A DNA stretch of 64,000 bases, from contig NZ_JAHFVG010000013.1 in NCBI RefSeq assembly GCF_023264675.1, positions 84,617 through 148,616 of the forward strand, in the 5' to 3' direction. Both the position numbers and the translations under genes were made by a program. Positions 36,182-45,179 of the stretch are shown here, one piece after another. The stretch comes from Rhodococcus sp. (in: high G+C Gram-positive bacteria). GTDB lineage: Bacteria; Actinomycetota; Actinomycetes; Mycobacteriales; Mycobacteriaceae. The notes under the pieces are model-generated. The model saw nothing but the letters and a program-made list of their open reading frames with translations. It ran no database searches and was not told the origin of the DNA. Within the stretch, counting starts at the first letter, position 1, and each line of letters opens with the position of its first letter.

Positions 36182-36812
36182 ACCCGTTTTCGCGCCGCGC
36201 TATCCCGTCGCTCCCGGAAGCAACTTCACCACGGTTCCGTTCGGACAGACGCCGTCGCAGACGGTGGGCCCCTACCTGCACATCGGACTCCCCTGGGCCG
36301 ACGGTCCCGACGTCGTGCCCCCGGGCACCGACGGCGCCATCGACATCTCGATCGGCGTCGTCGACGGCAACCGAACCCCGATGGCCGACGTCATGATCGA
36401 GACCTGGCAGGCCGACGCGGCAGGTCGGTTCGAGCATCCCGATGATCCTCGCGGGTCCGCTGCCCCGACTCCGGCAGGCTTTCGCGGTTTCGGTCGTGCG
36501 GTAGCCGACTCCACCGGCACCGCGGTGGTGCACACGGTCAAGCCCGGGGCGTTGCCCGCCGAGGACGGCGCCGTCGAGGCCCCACACATCGACGTCGGAA
36601 TCTTTGCGCGCGGAGTTCTGGAACGGCTCGTCACCCGGATTTATTTTCCGGACGAAACCGATGCCAACGCAGTCGATCCCGTGTTGGCATCGTTGGACGA
36701 GCGCGCACGCGCCAAACTGACCGCCCGCGCGACACTCACCGGATACCACCTCGATGTGGTACTCCAGGACAGTGATCCGGACGGCGACGAAACTCCGTTC
36801 TTCGACCTGTAG
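36174..36812 (+). CDS. pcaG: Protocatechuate 3,4-dioxygenase alpha subunit
   Basis: The 212-residue structural partner of PcaH. It has the conserved QTVGPYLHIGL at about 25-35 and the intradiol core (VMIETWQADAAGRFEHP; APHIDVGIFARG), but lacks the His-X-His iron ligands of the beta subunit, as expected for alpha. GAAGGAG is 8 nt before the ATG, inside the end of pcaH. Confidence 0.95.
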   Translation: MTEPVFAPRYPVAPGSNFTTVPFGQTPSQTVGPYLHIGLPWADGPDVVPPGTDGAIDISIGVVDGNRTPMADVMIETWQADAAGRFEHPDDPRGSAAPTPAGFRGFGRAVADSTGTAVVHTVKPGALPAEDGAVEAPHIDVGIFARGVLERLVTRIYFPDETDANAVDPVLASLDERARAKLTARATLTGYHLDVVLQDSDPDGDETPFFDL

Positions 36813-36836
36813 ATTCCGCACGAGGAAAGCGAGACC

Positions 36837-38174
36837 ATGCCGGCTACACGCGGTCCCCTGTTCGACTCCACGTTCGGCGCGAGTGCCGTCGCAGCACACG
36901 TGTCGGATCAGGCATGGATCACCGCCATGCTCGATGTCGAGGCCGCCCTGTCGAGGGCCGCAGCCGAACAGGGTCTCGTGAGCACCGAGAATGCCGCCGT
37001 CGTGACCGAGGTCGCCTCCCGACTCGCCGCTCCCGGCGGATTGGACGTCGCCGAACTCGGCGCGGCGTCGGCAGCGGGAGGCAACCCCGTCATTCCTCTG
37101 GTCAAGATTCTTCGGCGCGCGGTCGCCGAGCACGGGGTACCCGGCAGCGCGGTACATCCGGGTGCCACGTCGCAGGACGTCGTGGACACCGCCGCAATGC
37201 TGCTGGCCCGATCGGCACTGACCGATCTGGTCGGGGAACTGAACGACGCGATCACCGCGGGTGCAGCGCTCGCTCGTCGTCACCGCGACACGCCAACGGC
37301 AGGACGCACACTCGGCCAGCAGGCGCTACCGACCACCTTCGGTGCGGTGGCCGCCGGATGGACCATGGGCCTGGTGCGCGGCCGTGAATCCGTTCAGCGC
37401 GTCTTCTCCACTCTTGCAGTCCAATTCGGCGGCGCTGCGGGCACATCAGCGGCTCTTCATCCGCTGGGACTCCTCGTCGCAGATTCTCTTGCCGTTCAAC
37501 TCGGCCTTGCTCGTCAAGACGTTCCGTGGCACACCGACCGAACTCGGATCGCCGAGATCGTCGGAGCACTCGGTACGGCTGCGGGAGCCGTCTCCAAGCC
37601 TGCACTCGATATCACGCTGCTGGCGACAACGGAGGTGGGAGAGGTCGAGGAGGACGCGCCTGGCGGTTCGTCGGCGATGCCGCACAAGCGAAACCCCGTA
37701 GCGGCCATCACTGCTCGTGCTGCGGTGCGCCGGGTGCCGGGACTCGTCGCCATCATGCTGTCGTCGATGGAGCACGAGCACCAACGGGCCGCGGGAGCCT
37801 GGCATGCCGAGTGGGAGACGTTCACCGACCTCCTTCGATCGGTGACGGGCGGAGCGCATCAACTTGCCGTCAGTCTCTCCGGATTGCACGTGCACGCGGA
37901 CGCGATGGCCAGAAATCTCGACATCACCCACGGGCTGTTGTTGGCCGAGCGTGTCACCTCGGCACTGGCGCCGCACACCGACCGAGCCCGCGACATCGTC
38001 ACAGCGGCATGCTCGTCCGGAGCACCGCTCGATCAGGATCCCGGCATCACCGAATTTCTCGATCCCCGCCAGGTTCACGAACTACTCGATCCGACGCACT
38101 ATCTGGGACATGCGGGCGACATCGTCGACCGAGTCCTCGCCGTCGTCGCAGCACATACGGAAAGAAGCTCATGA
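36837..38174 (+). CDS. pcaB: 3-carboxy-cis,cis-muconate cycloisomerase
   Basis: Converts 3-carboxymuconate to 4-carboxymuconolactone. The 445-residue member of the fumarase/argininosuccinate lyase superfamily has the signature GGSSAMPHKRNPVAAI (about 278-293), HPGATSQDVVDTA (about 102) and TAGRTLGQQALPTTFG. GAGGAAAG precedes the ATG. Its stop overlaps the pcaL start by 4 bp. Confidence 0.94.
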   Translation: MPATRGPLFDSTFGASAVAAHVSDQAWITAMLDVEAALSRAAAEQGLVSTENAAVVTEVASRLAAPGGLDVAELGAASAAGGNPVIPLVKILRRAVAEHGVPGSAVHPGATSQDVVDTAAMLLARSALTDLVGELNDAITAGAALARRHRDTPTAGRTLGQQALPTTFGAVAAGWTMGLVRGRESVQRVFSTLAVQFGGAAGTSAALHPLGLLVADSLAVQLGLARQDVPWHTDRTRIAEIVGALGTAAGAVSKPALDITLLATTEVGEVEEDAPGGSSAMPHKRNPVAAITARAAVRRVPGLVAIMLSSMEHEHQRAAGAWHAEWETFTDLLRSVTGGAHQLAVSLSGLHVHADAMARNLDITHGLLLAERVTSALAPHTDRARDIVTAACSSGAPLDQDPGITEFLDPRQVHELLDPTHYLGHAGDIVDRVLAVVAAHTERSS

Positions 38175-39367
38175 GCGTCGAACTGTCCTACGATCTCATT
38201 CCAGGTTCCGGATCCCCCGACTCGACCGTCGTACTGATCGGTTCTCTCGGATCCGACCGATCCATGTGGGATCCCCAGATCGCCGGCTTGTCTTCGGTGG
38301 CGAACGTTCTTGCGGTCGATCTCCGCGGGCACGGCGCCTCACCGGCCCCGGCCGGACCGTATTCGGTGGCCGACCTCGCCGGAGATGTTGTCGCCGTTCT
38401 CGATTCGATCGGGGTGGACCGCGCTCATCTCGTCGGTCTCTCGCTCGGCGGTGCCGTCGCGCAGTGGATCGCGGTTCACCGACCGGCGCGGGTCGACACC
38501 CTCTCGCTGCTGTGCACGTCGGCCAAGTTCGGCGAGTCACAGGCGTGGCTCGATCGAGCGAGTGCCACCAGGAGCAGCGGCACGCAGTCACTGGCCGACG
38601 CCGTGTTGAGCCGCTGGTTCACGCCAGAACTGGCAGCGCGCGACACGGAACTGGCAGCGCGGCATCGACAGATGATCATCGACACTCCCGACGAGGGATA
38701 TGCCGCGTGTTGCGACGCCCTCGCCGCTTGGGACAACCGCGCCGACCTCGGTCGCATCGCGGCCCCGACTCTTGTCATCGCAGGCGAGCAGGATCCTTCG
38801 ACGCCGCCCGCCGACCTGAAGGTCATCGCCGACGGCATCGCGCGGTCGAGCTTGCACGTACTCGATCCCGCAGCACATCTCGCCAATGTCGAGCAGGCGG
38901 GTGAGGTGACTCGCCTGATCATCGATCACATCTCGTCCGGCGCCTACGAGGCCGGTCGTCGGGCAGCGCACAGCGCCGGAATGACCGTGCGCCGTCAGGT
39001 ACTCGGCGACGCGCACGTCGACAGAAGCATCGAACGCACCACCGAATTCACGGCTCCGTTCCAGGATTTCATCACCCGTACCGCGTGGGGCGACGTCTGG
39101 ACGCGGGACGGGCTCGATCACCGGACGCGCCGGCTACTGACGCTCGCGATCCTGACGGCTGTGGGAAATCAGCACGAGCTGGACATGCACATAAGGGCAG
39201 CGCTGCGCGGAGGCGTCGAACCGGATGCCCTCGCCGAGGTGTTCCTCCACACGGCCGTCTACGCGGGGGTTCCGAACAGCAACGCAGCCTTTGCTCAGGC
39301 GAACACCGCTCTGCAGGAACTGGCGAGCGCCGCAGAGGCCGAGCAGGAAGAGTCGGAGAATCCATGA
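38171..39367 (+). CDS. pcaL: 3-oxoadipate enol-lactonase / 4-carboxymuconolactone decarboxylase fusion
   Basis: A 398-residue bifunctional protein. Residues 1-255 are the alpha/beta-hydrolase PcaD (nucleophile in LVGLSLGGAVAQW; RGHGASPAP), which hydrolyses 3-oxoadipate enol-lactone. Residues about 265-385 are the decarboxylase PcaC (RTAWGDVWTRDGLDHRTRRL; HELDMHIRAALRGG). This PcaD-PcaC fusion is known from Rhodococcus opacus and Streptomyces as PcaL. It overlaps pcaB and pcaR by 4 bp each. Confidence 0.95.
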   Translation: MSVELSYDLIPGSGSPDSTVVLIGSLGSDRSMWDPQIAGLSSVANVLAVDLRGHGASPAPAGPYSVADLAGDVVAVLDSIGVDRAHLVGLSLGGAVAQWIAVHRPARVDTLSLLCTSAKFGESQAWLDRASATRSSGTQSLADAVLSRWFTPELAARDTELAARHRQMIIDTPDEGYAACCDALAAWDNRADLGRIAAPTLVIAGEQDPSTPPADLKVIADGIARSSLHVLDPAAHLANVEQAGEVTRLIIDHISSGAYEAGRRAAHSAGMTVRRQVLGDAHVDRSIERTTEFTAPFQDFITRTAWGDVWTRDGLDHRTRRLLTLAILTAVGNQHELDMHIRAALRGGVEPDALAEVFLHTAVYAGVPNSNAAFAQANTALQELASAAEAEQEESENP

Positions 39368-40179
39368 CCGAACCTCAAGGGCCGTCACCGGACTACGTGC
39401 AGTCGCTCGCACGCGGTCTAGCCGTCATCCGGGCCTTCGATGCCTCCCATCCTCGGCGAACGCTGTCCGACGTCGCCAAATCGACCGACCTGACCCGCGC
39501 AACAGCGCGCAGATTCCTGTTGACGCTCGTGGAACTCGGATACGTGCGCAGCGACGGATCGATGTTCTGGTTGACTCCGAGGGTTCTCGAGCTCGGTTAC
39601 AGCTATCTCTCGAGTCTGTCTTTGCCCGATGTCGCGGGACCTCATCTGGAGTCGCTCGCGGAGCAGGTCCGCGAGTCCTCGTCGGTATCGATCCTCGACG
39701 GCGACGACGTGGTCTATGTCGCCCGCGTTCCGGTCAGCCGCATCATGACCGTCGCCATCACTATCGGTACCCGTTTTCCGGCGTACGCGACGTCGATGGG
39801 ACGCGTTCTGTTGGCCGGTCTCGCGCCCGCAGATCTCGACGCCTACCTCGCGCGAGTGGCACTGACCGCCCTCACCGGGAAAACGATCACCGATGCGGTG
39901 TCGCTGCGTCGCGAACTCGACGCCGTTCGCGCACAGGGTTACTGCCTCGTCGACCAAGAACTGGAAGAGGGTCTGCGATCGATCGCGGCACCGGTCCACG
40001 ACAGTGCAGGCGAGGTCGTAGCGGCAGCGAACGTCTCGACCCAGGCCGCGCGGCATTCCGCCGACGCGGTCCGCGAACACCTGCTACCAGCCCTTCTCCG
40101 AGCGACCGGCGCCATCGAGACAGATCTACGCCGAGTGCAATCGCAATCCACCGATCACAAAGGAAGTTTCCGTGCCTGA
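39364..40179 (+). CDS. pcaR: IclR-family regulator of the pca genes
   Basis: A 271-residue IclR protein: an N-terminal winged helix (RGLAVIRAFDASHPRRTLSDVAKSTDLTRATARRFL pattern, about 14-55) and a C-terminal effector domain (about 80-255; SRIMTVAITIGTRFPAYATSMGRVLLA; YCLVDQELEEGLRSIAAPV). By position and family it is the protocatechuate- or oxoadipate-responsive PcaR. Its overlaps with pcaL (4 bp) and pcaF (8 bp) place it inside the operon, so it would be autoregulated. Candidate sites are at 35304-35384. Confidence 0.92.
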   Translation: MTEPQGPSPDYVQSLARGLAVIRAFDASHPRRTLSDVAKSTDLTRATARRFLLTLVELGYVRSDGSMFWLTPRVLELGYSYLSSLSLPDVAGPHLESLAEQVRESSSVSILDGDDVVYVARVPVSRIMTVAITIGTRFPAYATSMGRVLLAGLAPADLDAYLARVALTALTGKTITDAVSLRRELDAVRAQGYCLVDQELEEGLRSIAAPVHDSAGEVVAAANVSTQAARHSADAVREHLLPALLRATGAIETDLRRVQSQSTDHKGSFRA

Positions 40180-41383
40180 CGCCGTAATCTGTGAACCCCT
40201 CCGCACACCGGTCGGACGATTCGGTGGTGTCTTCCGAGACATCACTCCCGAGTCGCTCGCGGCTACCGTCATCAGCGAGCTGGTCTCGCGTACTGGCATC
40301 TCCGGGTCGGACATCGACGATGTCATCCTTGGCCAGGCCTCCCCGAACGGCGATGCGCCGGCGATCGGACGAGTGGCAGCACTCGATGCCGGTCTCGGCG
40401 TCGACGTGCCGGGCCAGCAGGTAGACCGCCGGTGCGGGTCGGGGCTGCAGGCCGTCCTCCAAGCATGTATGCAGGTGCAGTCCGGCGGAAACGACCTCGT
40501 TCTCGCGGGCGGCGTCGAAAGCATGAGTCAGGCCGAGTTCTACGCGACCGGAATGCGATGGGGCGTCAAGGCCGAGGCAGTGGCGCTGTCGGACCGACTG
40601 GCGCGTGCTCGTGTCACCGCGGGCGGAAAGAACTACCCCGTCCCGGGCGGCATGATCGAAACTGCCGAGAACCTGCGGGCCGAGTTTTCGATCTCGCGCG
40701 CGGACCAGGACGCGCTTGCCGTGCACTCGCACCAGAAGGCCGTAGCCGCGCAGAAGAACGGGGTGTTCGCCGAGGAGATCGTCGGAGTCTCGGTCCCGCA
40801 ACGCAGGACCGACCCGTTGATCGTCGATACCGACGAGCACCCGCGCGCCGACACCAGCGTCGAGTCACTGTCGAAGCTTCGGGCGATCCGCGCGAAGATC
40901 GACCCCGATTCCACTGTCACTGCAGGCAATGCCAGCGGTCAGAACGACGGCGCCGCACTGGCCATCGTGACGACCCCGGAGAAGGCCGCGTCCCTCGGAC
41001 TGCGTCCGATCGCACGAATGGTCAGCTGGGCCGTCGCCGGAGTTCCGCCGCGCACCATGGGAATCGGGCCTGTCCCGGCGAGTGAGAAAGCGCTCGGCCG
41101 AATCGGTCTGAGTCTGGCAGACATGGACGTCATCGAGTTGAACGAAGCGTTCGCCGCTCAGACTCTGGCGGTATTGCGAACGTGGGGAATCGAACCCGAC
41201 GATTCGCGGCTCAACCCGAACGGGTCGGGAATCTCGCTCGGACATCCCGTCGGCGCTACCGGTGCCCGCATCCTTGCGACACTTCTGCGCGAGATGAACC
41301 GGCGTGAGGCGCGCTACGGTCTCGAAACGATGTGCATCGGCGGCGGCCAGGGATTGGCCGCGGTGTTCGAGCGACTGGCATAG
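40172..41383 (+). CDS. pcaF: 3-oxoadipyl-CoA thiolase
   Basis: Last step of the pathway: 3-oxoadipyl-CoA plus CoA gives succinyl-CoA and acetyl-CoA. A 403-residue thiolase with the nucleophilic Cys in QVDRRCGSGLQA (about 89), the His in GHPVGATGARIL and the second Cys in CIGGGQG. ELNEAFAAQTLA is also present. The GTG start at 40172 lies within the end of pcaR, with AAAGGA 6-8 nt upstream. Confidence 0.95.
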   Translation: MPDAVICEPLRTPVGRFGGVFRDITPESLAATVISELVSRTGISGSDIDDVILGQASPNGDAPAIGRVAALDAGLGVDVPGQQVDRRCGSGLQAVLQACMQVQSGGNDLVLAGGVESMSQAEFYATGMRWGVKAEAVALSDRLARARVTAGGKNYPVPGGMIETAENLRAEFSISRADQDALAVHSHQKAVAAQKNGVFAEEIVGVSVPQRRTDPLIVDTDEHPRADTSVESLSKLRAIRAKIDPDSTVTAGNASGQNDGAALAIVTTPEKAASLGLRPIARMVSWAVAGVPPRTMGIGPVPASEKALGRIGLSLADMDVIELNEAFAAQTLAVLRTWGIEPDDSRLNPNGSGISLGHPVGATGARILATLLREMNRREARYGLETMCIGGGQGLAAVFERLA

Positions 41384-41391
41384 CCGGGCGT

Positions 41392-41414
41392 GCCCGGGGC
41401 CTCGGGCCCCGGGC
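41392..41414. terminator. Terminator hairpin between convergent pcaF and qsuB
   Basis: GCCCGGGGC-CTCGG-GCCCCGGGC, a perfect 9-bp GC-rich stem in the 39-bp gap between the two stops. No U tract on either side. Confidence 0.6.
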
Positions 41415-41422
41415 TCAGGCGC

Positions 41423-43327
41423 TCAGGACTGCAGCTGCGCTGCGAGTCGGACCGCTGAATTGACCTCGCCGTACCCGAAATAGCCGCCACGCCGCTCGAC
41501 GACCTCGAAGAACAGGTCCTCCCCCACCACCGGTGTGAAGTAGTGAAAGAACTCTCCACCCGATCCGTCGGCGTCGTAGAGGATTCCGAAACGCTGCATC
41601 TCGTCGAGCAGTCCGGCCGAGAGGTCGAACCGGGCAGCGAGATCCGCGTAGTAGTTGCCGGAGATGTCGAGTGGGACGAAGCCCCTACCTGTCATCTCGC
41701 GGGCGGCGGCGAGGATATCCGAGCAGCCGAACGCGACATGACTGACGCCGCCTCGGCGGGCTGCAGGCAACGGATCGGTGGAACCGGATCGCCCAGGAAC
41801 CATGTTGAGCGAGATGCGAATGGTTCCATGCCCTGTCGCGAGCGTCAGCGCCTGACTCCGCACCGAACCGACCGCGTCGACGACATCGAGTCCCTCGTGG
41901 GGCGTCATGCCGAACACGGAGCGCAGCAACAACATGATGCCGTCCCAGCTGTCGGCTGGCACCGCGAGCGCAATGTGGTCGACGGCCGAAACGATGGGAA
42001 CCGATGACGGATCAGGCTGTCGCGGAGCAAGATCGAATGCAGCCTGCCAAGCGCCTGCACTTGCACGGGTGCGCAGATCGAGCGATGTTGCGTCCGTGAT
42101 GTTCATCCGGACCACACCGTCCTGCGCATCGACGGTTCCCGGCATCGTCACCGATTTGGCCGTGACACCGAACGCGTGCGCCCGTGTTTCCCACTGCTCG
42201 GGAGCATCACTTCGCACCCCGATCTGAGCAAGAGCAGGCAGGTGCGCAGGAACTCCCGGCGCTGTCCAGAGGCTGTCGACGGTGGTGTCGACGGCAACCG
42301 CCAACGGACCCTGAGTATGAAGCTGAAGTCCGTGTTCGCTGTGCGCGGCCGTCATATCGAAGCCGAGATGGCGCAACGTCCGGCCCAGTTCAGCACCGCG
42401 TACCGGACCGGCCGCAACACGTAACGAGACCACGTTCTCGATCGGGCCTGGCTCCGGAGCCTCGAACAGGAAGGCGGTCGGCGAAGATCCGGTGGCCTCG
42501 TGCCGATGCTGAGCGACGTGTTCCTGCAGATAGAGCAGCGACCGGTGTGCATCGGCTGCCGTACGGCCGGTAGCGGATTCACGAAAGACGTCGTTGAAGA
42601 TCTCGAGCGACCATGGTCCGGAATACCCGGAATCGACAATGTAGGAGCCGAAGCCGACGAGATCGAAGTTTCCCTGACCCGGGAAGCAACGGTGGTGCCG
42701 AGACCATTGAAGAACGTCCATCACCAGATGGGGCGCATCGGCGAGCTGGAGGAAGAAGATCTTGTCGCCGGGGATGTCGGCGATGCCCGATGGGTCGTCC
42801 CCGCGAGAGAGGATATGGAAACTGTCGAGACACGTACCGAGAGAGCTCATGTCGACCTGGCGGACGATGTCCCACGCGTGGCGGTAGGTATTGACGTGGG
42901 TCCCCCACGCCAACGCCTCGTATGCCAGGCACATCCCACGCACGCGTGCACGCTCGGCAGCTCGACCCAGCTGATCGACCAGCCGAGCATCGTCCGTCAC
43001 CGCCGCCGGGAGCGGTGACGAGCAGACCAGAAGCAGGTCGCAACCGAGCTGTTCCATGACGTCGAACTTGCGTTCCAGTCGAACGAGATTGCGTTCGAAG
43101 CGCTTCTCGTCGGATGAATCGAGGTCTCGAAACGGCTGATAGAGATCGATGGTGATTCCCAGATCGGCCGCCTGCTTCGCAATGTCCGACGGTGAGAACG
43201 GTGAGCTCACCAGGTCGGGTTCGAACACCTCGAATCCGTCGAAGCCCGCGCCGGAGATCGCGTCCATCTTCTCGCGCAGGGATCCGCTCAGCGACACGGT
43301 CGCGACAGCGGTGCGTACCGAACTCAC
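41423..43327 (-). CDS. qsuB: 3-dehydroshikimate dehydratase with HPPD-like C-domain
   Basis: Dehydrates 3-dehydroshikimate to protocatechuate, linking shikimate and quinate breakdown to the pca pathway. The 634 residues hold an N-terminal sugar-phosphate-isomerase-type TIM barrel (about 1-275; AISGAGFDGFEVFEPD; CLAYEALAWG; SLGTCLDSFHIL; FLQLADAPH; WSLEIFND carrying the metal-binding Glu, Asp, Gln/His and Glu) and a C-terminal pair of VOC domains like 4-hydroxyphenylpyruvate dioxygenase (AVDHIALAVP; YFGYGEVN end). This architecture matches QsuB of Corynebacterium and QuiC of pseudomonads. The GTG overlaps the qsuD stop by 4 bp (GTGA). Confidence 0.92.
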   Translation of the reverse strand: MSSVRTAVATVSLSGSLREKMDAISGAGFDGFEVFEPDLVSSPFSPSDIAKQAADLGITIDLYQPFRDLDSSDEKRFERNLVRLERKFDVMEQLGCDLLLVCSSPLPAAVTDDARLVDQLGRAAERARVRGMCLAYEALAWGTHVNTYRHAWDIVRQVDMSSLGTCLDSFHILSRGDDPSGIADIPGDKIFFLQLADAPHLVMDVLQWSRHHRCFPGQGNFDLVGFGSYIVDSGYSGPWSLEIFNDVFRESATGRTAADAHRSLLYLQEHVAQHRHEATGSSPTAFLFEAPEPGPIENVVSLRVAAGPVRGAELGRTLRHLGFDMTAAHSEHGLQLHTQGPLAVAVDTTVDSLWTAPGVPAHLPALAQIGVRSDAPEQWETRAHAFGVTAKSVTMPGTVDAQDGVVRMNITDATSLDLRTRASAGAWQAAFDLAPRQPDPSSVPIVSAVDHIALAVPADSWDGIMLLLRSVFGMTPHEGLDVVDAVGSVRSQALTLATGHGTIRISLNMVPGRSGSTDPLPAARRGGVSHVAFGCSDILAAAREMTGRGFVPLDISGNYYADLAARFDLSAGLLDEMQRFGILYDADGSGGEFFHYFTPVVGEDLFFEVVERRGGYFGYGEVNSAVRLAAQLQS

Positions 43328-44220
43328 GACGATGCTCCGGCCAGGGTCGATGCCACGGTGTCCTCGAACGCGATAAGTTCCTGCATGTGGGTGATCATTC
43401 GATCGGCATTCGCGGGGAGGCCCGTGAAGATCTCGAAGGCGTCGGCAGCCTGATGAACGGCCATTCCGGTCCCGCTCAGCGTGCGAGCACCGAGTGCCGC
43501 TGCCGCGGTGAGCAATTCGGTCTGCGCCGGGCGGTATACCACCTCGGCAACCCACATCGAAGTACGTAGCAGTGCCGGGTCGAACGCGGTTCCCGGGTGC
43601 GCAGCCATTCCGATCGGCGTCGCATGGACAACCCCGTCGGCCACTCCGAGAGATCGCTCGATCTCCGCAGGAGTGCCGGCCACGAACTCGACGTCGGGAA
43701 ACAGCGACGCCATCGATGCGGTCAATTCGGATGCCCGCGAGATATCCGCGTCGATGACGGTCAGCTGTCCGGCTCCCCGGCTGGCGATCGCATAGGCGAC
43801 GGCTGCGCCCGCACCACCTGCACCGACCTGCACCACCGATCCGATGGACGCTCCGGTCAGCCCCGTGTCGAAGCTGCGTCCGAAGCCGGACCAATCGGTG
43901 TTGTGGCCGATCTTCTTGCCGCCGTCGAACAGCACGGTGTTGACGGCGCCGAGCCGAGCTGCATCGTCGGACAGATCGTCGAGCAGTGGAATCACCCGCT
44001 GCTTGCATGGATGAGTGATGTTGAGGCCTCGAAAACCGAGGTCGGCAGCCGTGTCGACCAGCCGCGGCAGATCGTCGACGGTGAGACCGCGTGCGTCCAG
44101 ATCGATGATGCGGTAGACGTATCGCAGCCCCTGAGCGGCACCCTCTCGCTCGTGCATCGCCGGCGTCAGTGAACGCCCGATACCGGTGCCGATCAGGCCA
44201 CAGACCAGAGATTCGGCCAT
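43324..44220 (-). CDS. qsuD: Shikimate/quinate dehydrogenase
   Basis: An AroE-superfamily oxidoreductase of 298 residues. Catalytic Lys is in LNITHPCKQRVIP, the Asp in GHNTDWSGFGRSF, and the NAD(P) loop is GAGGAGAAVAYA, followed by an acidic residue (VIDAD) that favours NAD. Gene order with qsuB indicates a catabolic role (shikimate to 3-dehydroshikimate, or quinate to 3-dehydroquinate) rather than biosynthesis. No qsuC/dehydroquinase is adjacent, so quinate use would need one from elsewhere. Divergent from the TetR gene. Confidence 0.9.
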   Translation of the reverse strand: MAESLVCGLIGTGIGRSLTPAMHEREGAAQGLRYVYRIIDLDARGLTVDDLPRLVDTAADLGFRGLNITHPCKQRVIPLLDDLSDDAARLGAVNTVLFDGGKKIGHNTDWSGFGRSFDTGLTGASIGSVVQVGAGGAGAAVAYAIASRGAGQLTVIDADISRASELTASMASLFPDVEFVAGTPAEIERSLGVADGVVHATPIGMAAHPGTAFDPALLRTSMWVAEVVYRPAQTELLTAAAALGARTLSGTGMAVHQAADAFEIFTGLPANADRMITHMQELIAFEDTVASTLAGASS

Positions 44221-44248
44221 ATCGACTCCTCGGGTTGGTCGAGATTTT

Positions 44249-44266
44249 TAATGTACGAACTAGTGA
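44249..44266. promoter_or_regulatory. Shared qsu operator, site A (qsuD promoter)
   Basis: TAATGTACGAACTAGTGA, almost the same as the reverse complement of site B at 45095-45112 (15 of 18 bases). On the minus strand it contains TACATT, a good -10 for qsuD, 31 bp before its ATG. It is likely bound by the TetR protein encoded next to it. Confidence 0.6.
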
Positions 44267-44328
44267 GTTATTCCACAGAGTACTACGCGGAGTGGCTTAC
44301 CCCAAGCTTTTCGGCGATCGGCGCCCGA

Positions 44329-44334
44329 TAGAGT
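44329..44334 (+). promoter_or_regulatory. -10 box (TAGAGT) for the leaderless TetR gene
   Basis: TAGAGT ends 8 nt before the ATG at 44343; no Shine-Dalgarno sequence is present. Confidence 0.45.
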
Positions 44335-44342
44335 TTCGATCC

Positions 44343-45002
44343 ATGACGCCTCCGACAACCACCGACACCGGCGGCAAGCGGCGGCGCAACAGCGAGACCA
44401 CTCGTCTCAACATTCTCGATGTCGCCACCAGCGAGTTCGCCGACAAGGGGTACGCCGGCGCACGCGTGGACGAGATCGCCGAACGCACTCACACGACCAA
44501 ACGGATGATCTACTACTACTTCACCGACAAAGAGGGCCTCTACCAGTCCGTTCTCGAGCGCTCGTACAGTCGGATTCGCGAGCGCGAACGTGAACTCGAC
44601 ATCGAAGGCCTCACGCCGTCGGAGTCGATTCGCGCGATCGCATCGCTGACGTTCGATCACCACGAGAACAACCCCGATTTCATTCGGCTGGTGTCCACGG
44701 AGAACATTCTCCGCGGTGAACACATCCGCAAATCCGAGGCACTGAACAATCTCGGCAATCCAGCGGCGGAACTTCTCGAACGAATTCTCACCAGAGGCCA
44801 AGCCGACGGCGTCTTCCGCACGGACGTCGATGCACTCGACGTACACATGGCAATCAGTAGTTTTTGCGTCTTCCGTCTGTCGAATCGCTACACCTTCGAG
44901 GCGTTGTTCGGGCGAGACCTCACTGCTCCGGCCCACCGCGAGCACCTACGGACGATGCTCGGCGACATGATCATCGCGTTCCTCACCTCCGACGCCACCT
45001 GA
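44343..45002 (+). CDS. TetR-family regulator of shikimate catabolism
   Basis: A 219-residue TetR protein. The helix-turn-helix is GYAGARVDEIAERTHTTKRMIYYYFTDKEGLY (about 37-68), preceded by a basic arm (GGKRRRNSETTR), and the C-terminal domain is of the TetR_C_33/CalR-like type. It is flanked by qsuD (divergent) and the transporter gene (downstream), each with a copy of the same 18-bp element, so it very likely controls both. Corynebacterium uses an LysR (QsuR) for the same job, so this regulator is a different solution. Confidence 0.87.
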   Translation: MTPPTTTDTGGKRRRNSETTRLNILDVATSEFADKGYAGARVDEIAERTHTTKRMIYYYFTDKEGLYQSVLERSYSRIRERERELDIEGLTPSESIRAIASLTFDHHENNPDFIRLVSTENILRGEHIRKSEALNNLGNPAAELLERILTRGQADGVFRTDVDALDVHMAISSFCVFRLSNRYTFEALFGRDLTAPAHREHLRTMLGDMIIAFLTSDAT

Positions 45003-45052
45003 CATCGCCGAACCAAGATCATGTACGCGCCCGGCTCACACCGGGGGTTGAC

Positions 45053-45070
45053 ACGTGGCCCGGGTCACGT
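45053..45070. promoter_or_regulatory. 18-bp near-perfect palindrome upstream of the shikimate transporter
   Basis: ACGTGGCCCGGGTCACGT, palindromic except one pair. It lies 25 bp upstream of operator site B. It could be a second regulator site or a weak terminator for the TetR gene 50 bp upstream. Confidence 0.35.
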
Positions 45071-45094
45071 TCAGTATCTACTGACACCCCGTTT

Positions 45095-45112
45095 TAACCA
45101 GTTAGTACATTA
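45095..45112. promoter_or_regulatory. Shared qsu operator, site B (transporter promoter)
   Basis: TAACCAGTTAGTACATTA. TACATT (45106-45111) is a likely -10 in the direction of the transporter gene. The site keeps the same relation to the -10 as site A does for qsuD. It contains the 10-bp palindrome TAACCAGTTA. Confidence 0.6.
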
Positions 45113-45179
45113 GGGTCCGGTTCCGGCTCATCCGGCTCGTCGACCTCATGTACTCCCCCTGACGCGAAGAGAGACGACG

